In this document: in pieces, positions 51,901 to 61,000 of the stretch | How the letters are laid out: every line of letters begins with the position of its first letter | How positions within the stretch are numbered: the stretch's first letter is position 1 | Assembly: GCA_023375785.1 (NCBI GenBank) | Contig: SZWC01000032.1 | Location: forward strand, 745,566 to 809,565 | Length of the DNA stretch: 64,000 bases | Direction of reading: 5' to 3' | Source: Penium margaritaceum | Lineage: Eukaryota > Streptophyta > Zygnematophyceae > Desmidiales > Peniaceae | Made by a program: the position numbers and the translations under genes | The notes under the pieces: generated by a model | What the model was told of the DNA's origin: nothing | Databases searched by the model: none | The model's input: only the letters and a program-made list of their open reading frames with translations

Positions 51901-52304
51901 AGGTAGAATACTGGTGGTTTGGTGTGCGAATGTGCACAATACCTTAACCAAGTTGGCATGTGCCACTGATCATGACCACAAAGTTTACCAAGTGACTTTA
52001 ACTTCTACGAATCGTCACACGAGTCAGCCACAGGAAGAGTGCCCAATCACAGTTTAGATGTACTAGGCATGACCTCTAGGTATAGACAAGGTAAAAAACC
52101 GGTGGCTTGGTACGGCTATTGTGCGCAATGCCTTGAAAAAATTGGCATGTGCCACTTACCATGACCACAACTTTTACCAAGTACCATAAACGTCTATGAA
52201 GCATAGCACGAGTCAGCCACGGTTAGAGTGTGCAATCACTGTGCAGATATACTAGGCATGACCTTACTGGTATAAACAAGGCAGATTACTGGTGGCTCCG
52301 TGTG

Positions 52305-52309
52305 GCTAT
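52305..52309. other. Left target-site duplication of LTR retrotransposon (GCTAT)
   Basis: GCTAT just before the LTR terminus TGTCAG, repeated at 55790-55794. Removing the element restores the family B string GTGTGGCTATTG. Confidence 0.92.
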
Positions 52310-52916
52310 TGTCAGAAGAATGCAGGTACGAGAGCAGCAGTAGCAGAAGCAAGCAGAGCCATCGGAACAACCACAAGTCCGGTGCCAAAGTGACGTAAGC
52401 AAGAGCGGTCCCGAGGAGTTAGTCGTAGAGCTTGATAGAGGCCGAGGTTCAAGAGGGGACGAGGGTGACAGGATGTTCAGAGAGAGAGAGAGAGCTCATA
52501 CGAAAGATGAGTGATGACTGGTTGAGGACTGAGTGAAGGAGGGAGAGTGACAGACCAAAGAGTTGAGAGCTGTGAGAGGCTGGCGAAGGCAAGAAATGCG
52601 AAGTGCGAGCAGAGCAAAGACACGGCGCCAAAGCCGCGGAACTAAAGGGAACAAGATGGGCATAACTGTTCTGGTTGAACTAGGGAGGGAATAAACATCC
52701 TTCTTATATACAGCAGAACAGGATAAACCGGGTATTAACGGCTTCTTTTTGCTAGCCGCACGCGTGGCGACGTGGTCATTGCTTGACTCTTGTGGAACGG
52801 TTGAGACCGACCAGCCGTTGCCGAGGAGGTTCGGTGCGGGACCTGAACCGGTAGCGAGAGCTCGGATTATCCAGGGGATGTATGAGAAGGACCTTGTCGG
52901 AGTCATATTTCTGACA
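52310..52916 (-). repeat. Left LTR (3' LTR in element orientation)
   Basis: It starts TGTCAGAAG and ends TTTCTGACA on the plus strand, so the ends form a TGTCA/TGACA inverted repeat with the usual TG...CA. It contains a short GA microsatellite at 52479-52494. It shares blocks with the solo LTR at 32033-32629. Confidence 0.92.
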
Positions 52917-52926
52917 GCCCCCTTGA
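52917..52926 (-). other. Probable polypurine tract
   Basis: On the minus strand TCAAGGGGGC lies directly before the 3' LTR start, the position where LTR elements prime plus-strand synthesis. Confidence 0.7.
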
Positions 52927-53614
52927 GTCCGACAAGGCATAATCCCTGAGTGCCTATAGGGCCTCAGTGTCCAATTGTTGATGTCTGATGGGGGGATTAA
53001 CCACTTGACGGAGGGAGAGGATGATCACGTTACAAAGAGTTGGGTTCCACGCTGCTGCCACAAGGGTGTGCCACATTGCTGCGACAGGTGACACTTCGTC
53101 GATGATCCTGTGGTAGACAATATGGGTGGTGTCACGTAGACACCTTTTTATGTCCTGTAAGGTTGTCATGTAAGCTCTTGGAGGACACCCGTGGTTGTCA
53201 TACACTCCTTCTAGAAAGAGGGAGAGCTGATACCCACGGATAAAATAGTGATTTGTCTTCATTTGTATGCCACCAGACCAGTCGTGTATGTTTTCTCCCA
53301 ACTGATCAAGAATCAGAATATGTGTCCAGTCGAGGACTTGGGCTGCCATACTAATTTGTCGTTGTGGGTGCGTGGCAGTTGTTGGTGTCTGCTCACCAGC
53401 GTAGCGCAGCAGGTTCACCCTATTGAAGATGGAGCCGCGCTTGGAGAAGAAGGGAGAGAGAGGGTGGAAGAGAAGTGCTGCAGAAGGTTTGGCGTGAGTG
53501 CAGGGCATTGACGGGTGCGACCAGGCAGATTGGATTACCGAGTAGAGGAGATGAGAGAGGATACTGAGAAGGAGGATGTGGGAGAGTAGGAGGATGCTGT
53601 AGAGGAGGAAGATG

Positions 53615-54190
53615 CTTGTTGGAGTGAGCGCAGGGGTGGAACGGTGTGCGCTGGGGATGTTGCGGTGTTGGTGCAGGTCGTAGCGAGGCTGGCATTGCGA
53701 CCGGGCGGGTCCGTGTGCCGAGCAAATGATGAGACTGGTGCAACCGGGAGGAGGCGGAGATGACTGATGAACGAGTGGATGCAGGGACGAAACCACGTGC
53801 GCTCCTGGAATAGAGCTGGTAGAATGCGGCAAGGGGAAGGCAGGTGCCAACACGCCACGAGAAATCTGCTGCCGGCATGGGTGCAGGCTGCTGCGAAGCA
53901 GGCAGCGAGCTCGTGCAGGTCCTTGTGCTGGCCACAGATGCGAATGATGATCAAGCGGAAGCTGGTGAAAGAGGAGTGGGCGCAGAGACAGAACCACGTG
54001 CGCTGCGGAAGATTTCGGCGTGGGCGCACGTCGTCACGAAGCGGGCGATGCGACCCGGCGGATCCTTGTGCCGACCAGACGATACAGAAGCAAGATCTGA
54101 AGTAGCTGAGGGCTGAGTGGGTACAGGGGCAGAACCACATGCGTGGATGAAGGTTGATGAAGAAGGCGATGCGGAAAATGCTGCTGACAA
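53615..54190. repeat. Diverged internal tandem repeats in the retrotransposon
   Basis: A unit of roughly 140-200 bp recurs about four times. Anchors of the type GAGTGGGCGCAGAGAC lie near 53622, 53773, 53973 and 54115. Most are followed by GAACCACGTGCGC-like blocks. After the first three anchors comes CGGATCCTTGTGCCGACC or a close variant. Confidence 0.7.
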
Positions 54191-55162
54191 TGAACCTGTG
54201 AGGAGCCGAAAGGAGATGAGGTGAGACGAGCTGTTGATGAAGCTGAAGAGGCAGGCAAAGAGCGACGCAAGGAAGGCAGATGAGGCTGAGGTAAGAAAGA
54301 AGGCTGGAGTGAGGATGATGAGGAGGACCGAGAGTAGCAGACGAGGATGAAGATTGATTGACAATGCTCAATGAGAAAGGGGGAAGTGAGACAGACAGAG
54401 GACGGCAAGATGAGAGACGGCGCGGCAGAGAGGAATAGCGAGACAACCTCTACCTCTGCTTTCAGGCTAGTGACGGCTTGTTCCCCATTTGGCCCTCGGC
54501 GGGCAGGAAGATTGGCGGTGTCTGACATACTGACAACTAGAGGAAGTTGGTTGCAGCAGAGAGAGTCATGCGGCGAGCAGAGATTCCAGTCTGCTGGTGT
54601 CAGGAGAGCGATGACTTGTTCCCTAGTTGGTTCGCAATAGGAGCAGGAAGACTAAAGGTGTCCGATGTCCTAACGGCGGGAGTTGCACTGCTGCTGCTGA
54701 CGCTACGAGAAGGCGGTGCGAGGATGCGGTACGGCACAACGAGTGCAAAAAGGCTGATGTCGATGGAGTACATGGCACAAATGAGGCCGATGAAGGAAAA
54801 GGAGAAAGTCGGAGGTGTTTGCAAGGTTGACGGGACGAGGGGAAGCAGGTAACGAGCGGCAGGAAGCTTCCAGGAAGTTGACAGAAGGCGGCGGCTGTGG
54901 AGTTGCTTGCAGCTGTTGTTTCACGACAAGTCACCAATTGGTTGCCACGGTCGCAGAATGGGTATAGGGCTTCCTTATAATGACGAGGTGTTGCTTTAGC
55001 GTGAAGAGCGCTTCAAGCGGTGCTGTTGATGTCAGCTACTGATGAAGCGAGGAGGCCCAAAGTGGCGGTGACGGCGGTGGAGGGGTGAAAATTCAAGAAG
55101 GGACGCAATGGTGGCGGCGGAGCGATGACTCGGTCACGAGGCACCTGGTGATGTTGCCGGAT

Positions 55163-55174
55163 GCTCTGATACCA
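55163..55174 (-). other. Primer-binding site, initiator-Met tRNA type
   Basis: Read on the minus strand, TGGTATCAGAGC directly follows the 5' LTR end. This matches the 3' end of the plant initiator methionine tRNA and fixes the element's orientation as reverse. Confidence 0.92.
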
Positions 55175-55789
55175 TGTCAAAAGAATGTAGGCACAAGATC
55201 GGCCGTAGCAGAAGCAAGTAGAGGCATCGGAACAACCACAAGTCTGGCACCAAAGTGACGTAAGAGAGAGCGGTCCCGATGAGTTAGTCGCAGAGCTTGA
55301 TAGAGGCCGAGGGTCACAAGGAGACGAGGCAGACCGGATGTTGAGAGAGAGAGAGAGCTCGGACGAAAGGCGAGTGATCACTGATTGAGGACTGAGCGAA
55401 GGAGCGAGAGTGACGGACCAAAGAGTTGAGAGTTGTGAGAGGCTGGCGAAGGCCAAAAATGCGAATTGCGAGCAGAGCGAAGACAAGGCGGCAAAACCTA
55501 GGAACCAAGGGAACAGGATGGGCATAACTGTTATGGTTCAACTAGGGAGGGAATAAACGTCCTCCTTATATATAGCAGAACAGGAAAAAATGGGTATAAA
55601 CGGCTTCTTTTCGCTAGCCGCATGCGTGGCGACGTGGTCGCTTATCAGGGGCGACATGACTCAGGTGGAACGGTCAAGACCGACCAGCCATTGCCGAGAA
55701 GGTTTGGTGCGGGACATGAGCCGATAACGAGAGCTCCGATTATCCAAGGGATATATGAGAAGGACCTTGTTAGAGTCATATTTCTGACA
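55175..55789 (-). repeat. Right LTR (5' LTR in element orientation)
   Basis: It starts TGTCAAAAG and ends TTTCTGACA on the plus strand. It aligns with 52310-52916 throughout, with scattered substitutions and one larger length difference near 55645. A GA microsatellite lies at 55343-55358. Confidence 0.92.
55565..55574 (-). promoter_or_regulatory. Candidate LTR TATA box
   Basis: Read on the minus strand, TATATATAAG lies inside the 5' LTR, with a matching GTATATAAG at 52703-52711 in the other LTR. Its position inside an LTR fits a pol II promoter; activity is unknown. Confidence 0.5.
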
Positions 55790-55794
55790 GCTAT
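55790..55794. other. Right target-site duplication of LTR retrotransposon (GCTAT)
   Basis: GCTAT directly after the LTR end, continuing into reversed family B. Confidence 0.92.
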
Positions 55795-56208
55795 TGCGTG
55801 CAATGCCTTGAAAAATTTGGCATGTGTCACCGACCATGACCACAAATGTATCCAAGTGACTTTTACTTCTATTGATCATAACACGAGTCACCCACGGTCG
55901 GAGTGTCCAATCGTAGTGCAGATGTACTAGGCATGATCTTGCAGGTACAAGCAAGGTATAATACTAGTGGCTCGGTGGGGCTATTGTGCGAAATGCCTTG
56001 AGAAAGTTGGCATGTGCCACTGACCATGACCACAAAGTGTACCAAGTGACTTTAACTTCTATGATTCGTAACACGAGGCAGCCACGATCAGAGTGCTCAA
56101 TTACAATGCACATCTAATATGCATGACCTTGCAGGTATAAACAAGGTAAAAACCCGGTGGCTTTGCACGGATATTGTGCGCAATGCCTTGCCAAAGTTTG
56201 CATGTGCC

Positions 56209-56598
56209 ACTGACCATGACCACAACGTTTACCAAGTACACTAAACGGCTATGAATCATAACACGAGTCAGCCACGGTCAGAGTGTCCGATCACAGTGCA
56301 GATATACTGGGCATGACTTTGCAAGTATGAACAAGGTAGAATACTGGTGGCTCGGTGTGGCTATTGTGCGCAATACCTTGACAAAGTTGGCATGTGCCAC
56401 TGACCATGACCACAACGTTTACCAAGTACACTAAACGGCTATGAATCATAACACGAGTCAGCCACGGTCAGAGTGTCCGATCACAGTGCAGATATACTGG
56501 GCATGACTTTGCAAGTATGAACAAGGTAGAATACTGGTGGCTCGGTGTGGCTATTGTGCGCAATACCTTGACAAAGTTGGCATGTGCCACCGACCATG
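56209..56598 (-). repeat. Near-perfect tandem duplication of one family B monomer
   Basis: Two consecutive 190-bp monomers share the rare variants ACCAAGTACACTAAACGG, GTGTCCGATCACAG and GACTTTGCAAGTATG. I see essentially no difference between them, so the doubling is recent. Confidence 0.88.
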
Positions 56599-57429
56599 AC
56601 CACAAATGTATCCAAGTGACTTCTATTGATCATAACACGAGTCAGCCACAGTGAGAGTGTCCAATCACAGTGGAGCTGTACGAGGCATGATATTGCAGGT
56701 ACAAAAAAAGGTAGAATACTGGTGGCTCGGTGTGGCTATTGTGCGCAATGCCTTGACAACGTTGGCATTTGCCACTGACCATGACCACAAAGTTTACCAA
56801 GTGACTTTATCTTCTACGACTCGTAACACGAGTCAGCCATGGTCAACAATACCCAATCAGAGTGCACATATAATATGCATGACCTTGCCGGTATAAACAA
56901 GGTTGAAATCCGGTGGCTTGGCACAGCTATTGTGCGCAGTGCCTTGACAAAGTTGGCATGTGCCACTTACCATGACCACAAAGTTTACCAGGTACCAGAA
57001 ACGGCTGTGAATCTTAACATGAGTCAGCCACGGTCAGAGTGTCCAATCACATTGCAGATGTACTGGGCATGACCTTGCAAGTATAAACAAGGTAGAATAC
57101 TGGTGGCTCGGTGTTTTATTTTGCACAATCCCTTGCCAAAGTTTGCACGTGCCACTGACCATGACCACGAATATATCCAAGTGACGTTTACTTCTATTGA
57201 TCATAACACGAGTCAGCCACGGTCAGAGTGTCCAATCACAGTGCAAATGTACTAGGCATGATCTTGTAGGTACAAAAAGGTATAATACTGGTGGCTCGGT
57301 GTGGCTATTGTGCGCAATGTCTTGACAATGTTGGCATGTGCCACTGACCATGACCACAATGTTTACCATGTGTCTTTAACTTGTACGAATTGTAACACGA
57401 GTCAGCCACAGTCAGAGTGGACAATCACA

Positions 57430-60400
57430 GTGAAAATATACTAGGCATGATCTTGCAGGTGCAAAAAAGGTAGAATACTGGTGGCTTGGTGTGGCTATTG
57501 TGCGCAATGCCTTGAAAAAATTGGCATGTGCCAGTGACCATGACCACAGAGTTTACCAAGTGACTTTAACTTGTACGAATCGTAACACGAGTCAGCTACA
57601 GTCACAGTGCCCACTCACAGTGCACATCTAACATGCATGACCTTGCAGGTATAAAGAAGGTAAAAGACCGGTGGCTTGGCACGGCAATTTTACGACATGC
57701 ATTGACAATGTTGGCATGTGCCACTGACCATGACGACAAAGGTTATCAATTACCTTAAATGGATATGAATCATAACACGAGTCAGCCACGTTCAGAGTGT
57801 CCAATCACAGTGTAGATATACTGGGCATGACCTTGCAGGTATAAACAAGATAGAATACTGGTGGCTCGGTGTGGCTATTCTGTGCAATGCCTTATCAAAG
57901 TTGGCATGTGCCACTGACCATGACCACAAATGTATCCAAGTGACTTTTACTTCTATTGATCGTAACATGAGTCAGCCACGGTCAGAACGCCCAATCAGAG
58001 TGCACATCTAATATGCATAAACTTGTAGGTATAAACAAGGTAAAAGACCGGTGGCTTGGTACGGCTATTATGCGCAATGCCTTTAAAAAATTGGCATGTG
58101 TCACTGACCAGGACCACAATGTTTGCCAGGTGACTTTAACTTCTACGAATCGTAAGATAAGTCAGCCACGGTCAGAGTGCCCAATCACAGTGCACAACTA
58201 GTATGCATGACCTTGCAGATATAAACAAGGTAACAACCGGTGTCTTGGTACGGCTATTGTACACAATGCCTTGCCAAAGTTGGCATGTGCCATTGACCAT
58301 GACCAGAAATGTATCCAAGTGACTTTTACTTCCATTGATCATAACACGAGTTAGCCACGGTCAGAGTGTCCAATCACACTGCAGATGTACTAGGAATGAT
58401 CTTGCAGGTACAAACACGGTAGAATACTGGTGGCTTGGTGTGGCTATTGTACGCAATGCCTTGACAAAGTTGGCATGTGCCACTGACTATGACCACAAAT
58501 ATATCCAAATGACTTTTACTTCTATAAATCATAACACAAGTCAGCCACGGTCAGAGTGTCCAATCACAGTGCAGATGTATTAGGCATGATGTTGGACGTG
58601 CAAACAAGGTAGACTACTGGTGGCTCGGTGTGGCTATTGTGCGCAATGCCTTGACAAGGTTGGCATGTGCCACTGACCACGACCACAAAGTTTACCAAGT
58701 GAATTTAACTTCTACAAATCGTAACACGATTCAGCCACAGTCAGAGTGCCCAATCGCAGTTCGTATGTACTAGGCATGACCTTGTAGGTATAAACAAGGT
58801 AAAACACCGGTGGCTTGGCACAGATACTGACCATGACCTCAAATTTTACCAAGTACCTTAAACGGCTATGAATCATTACACGCGTCAGCCACGGTCACAA
58901 TGTCCAGTCATAGTGGAGATATACTTGGTATGACCTTGCAGGTACAAACAAGGGTGAATATTGGTGGCTCGGCGTGGCTATTGTGCGCAATGCCTCGACA
59001 AAGTTGGCATGTGCCACTGACCATGACCACAAATGTATCCAACTGACTTTTACTTATATTTATCATAACACGAGTCAGCCACGGTCAGAGTGTCCAATTA
59101 TAGTGCAGATGTACTAGGCATGATCTTTCAGGTTCAAACAAGGTAGAATGCTGGTGGCTCGGTGTGGCTATTGTGTGCAATGCCTTGACAAAGTTGGCAT
59201 GTGCCACTGACCATGACCACAAATATATCCAAGTGACTTTTACTTCAATTGATCATAACACGAGTCAGACACGGTCAGAGTGTCCAATCACAGTGCAGAT
59301 GTACTAGGCATAATCTTACAGGTACAAAAAAGGTAGAATACTGATGGCTTGGTGTGACTATTGTGCGCAATGCCTTGACAAAGATGGCGTGTGCCACTGA
59401 CCATGACCACAAGTGTATCCAAGTGACTTTTTCTTCTATTGATCATTACACAAGTCAGCCACGGTCAGAGTGTCCAATCACAGTGTATATGTACTAGGCA
59501 TGATCTTACAGGTGCAAACAAGGTAGAATACGTATGGCTCGGTGTATTTATTGTGCGCAATGCCTTGACAAAGCTGGCATGTGCCACTGACCATGACCAT
59601 AAAATGTACCAAGTGACTTTAACTTCTACGAATCGTAACACGAGTCATCCACGGTCAGAGTACCCAATCACAGTGCACATATAATATGCATGACCTTGCT
59701 GGTATAAACAAGGTTAAAAACCGGTGGCTTGGCATGGCTAACGTGAGCAATGCCTTGACAAAGTTGGCATGTGCCAGTGACCATGACCATGACGTTTACC
59801 AAGTACCTTAAATGACTATGAATCATAACAAAAGTCAGCCACGGTTAGAGTGTCCAATCACAGTGCAGATGTACTAGGCATGATCTTGCAGGTACAGACA
59901 AGGTAGAATACTGGTGGCTCGGTGAGGCTATTGTGCGCAATGACTTGACACAGTTGGCATCTGCCACTGACCATGACCACAAATGTATCCAAGTCACTTT
60001 TACTTCTATTGATCATAACACGAGTCAGCCACGTTCAGAGTATCCAATCAATGTGCAAATGTGCTAGGCATGATATTGCAGGTACAAAAAGGTAGAATAC
60101 TGGCGGCTTGGTGTGGCTATTGTGCACAATGCCTTGACAAAGTTGGCATGTGCCACTGACGATGACCACAAATGTATCCAAGTGAAATTTACTTCTATTT
60201 ATCATAACACAAGTCAGCCATGGTCAGAGTGTCCAATAACAGTGCAGATGTATTAGGCATTATCTTGCAGGTGCAAACAAGGTAGAATACTGGTGGCTCG
60301 GTGTGGCTATTGTGCGCAATGCCTTGACAACGTTGGCATGTGCCACTGACCACGACCACAAAGTTTACCAAGTGACTATAGCTTCTACGAATCGTAACAC

Positions 60401-61000
60401 GATTCAGCCACAGTCAGTGTGCCCAATCACAATTCATGTGTACTAGGCATGACCTTGTAGGTAAAAAAAAGGTAAAACACCGGTGGCTTGGCACGGCTAC
60501 TGTTCGCAATGCCTTGACAAAGTTGGCATGTGCCACTGACCATGATCTCAAAGTTTACCACATACCTTAAACGGCTATGAATCATAACACGTGTTAGCCA
60601 CGGTCAGAGTGTTCAAGCACTGTGCAGATATACTGGGTATGACCTTGCAGGTACAAACAAGGTAGAATACTGGTGGCTCGGTGTGGCTATTGTGTGCAAT
60701 GCCTCGACAAAGTTGGCATGTGCCACTGACCATGACCACAAATGTATCCAACTGACTTTAACTTTTATTGATCATAACACGAGTCAGCCACGGTTAGAGT
60801 GTCCAATTACAGTGCAGATGTACTAGGCATGATCTTGCATGTTCAAACAAGGTAGAATGCTGGTGGCTCGGTGTGGATATTGTGTGCAATGCCTTGACAA
60901 AGTTGGCATGTGCCACTGACCATGACCACAAATATATCCAAGTGACTTTTATTTCTATTGATCATAACACGAGTCAGTTACGGTCAGAGTGTCCAATCCC
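57430..61000 (-). repeat. Tandem duplication of about 3.57 kb, left copy
   Basis: About nineteen monomers match the block that follows at an offset of 3572. Diagnostic pairs are GGTTATCAATTACC (57741 and 61313), the deletion GCTTGGCACAGATACTGACC (58813 and 62385), and GGCGTGGCTATTGTGCG (58971 and 62543). This copy has one monomer (about 59380-59570) that the other lacks, after which the offset drops to about 3384. Confidence 0.88.

Larger units (their letters stand above)
41410..52309 (-). repeat. Satellite family B array, reverse orientation, left part
   Basis: Monomers of about 190 bp read on the minus strand. As seen on the plus strand, the key motifs are ATAACACGAGTCAGCCACGG, AGGTAGAATACTGGTGGCTC, GTGGCTATTGTGCGCAATGC and TTGGCATGTGCCACTGACCA. 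Three monomer types tend to alternate and are told apart by AGATATACTGGGCATGACC, AGATGTACTAGGCATGATC and ACATCTAATATGCATGACC. This gives a HOR of about 570 bp, for example three monomers from 42368 to 42937 starting at 42368, 42558 and 42748. Type order is more regular than in the forward part. No gene is seen. Confidence 0.95.
52917..55174 (-). mobile_element. Internal domain of the LTR retrotransposon
   Basis: About 2.26 kb with much higher GC content than the satellite. On the minus strand several long open frames overlap in different phases, all rich in Ser, Pro, Leu and His. That composition comes from the repetitive purine-rich plus strand and does not by itself imply a protein. One stretch (about 52957-53420, read on the minus strand) translates to a less biased sequence containing WTHILILDQLGENIHDWSGG. 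I cannot assign it to gag, pol or a host gene. No coding function is claimed. Confidence 0.7.
52310..55789 (-). mobile_element. LTR retrotransposon with two LTRs, short internal domain, reverse orientation
   Basis: A 3480-bp element inserted in reversed family B with a 5-bp GCTAT duplication. It has LTRs of 607 and 615 bp and an internal domain of about 2258 bp. The primer-binding site lies beside the right LTR, so transcription would run from right to left. The internal domain is too short for a full gag-pol, and I recognise no reverse transcriptase, integrase, protease or gag motif. That makes it a non-autonomous element, probably mobilised by a Copia-type or other plant LTR partner; the superfamily is not settled. 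The LTRs look roughly 85-90% identical by eye, which suggests an old insertion, of the order of several million years at commonly assumed plant rates. It is a fossil and is complete in layout. Confidence 0.92.

Noticed and set aside
52496-55541. Several long open frames in the retrotransposon on both strands
   Set aside because: They overlap in different phases and are dominated by Ser, Pro, Leu, His and Arg, from biased base composition and internal repeats. No domain is recognised, so no CDS is called.
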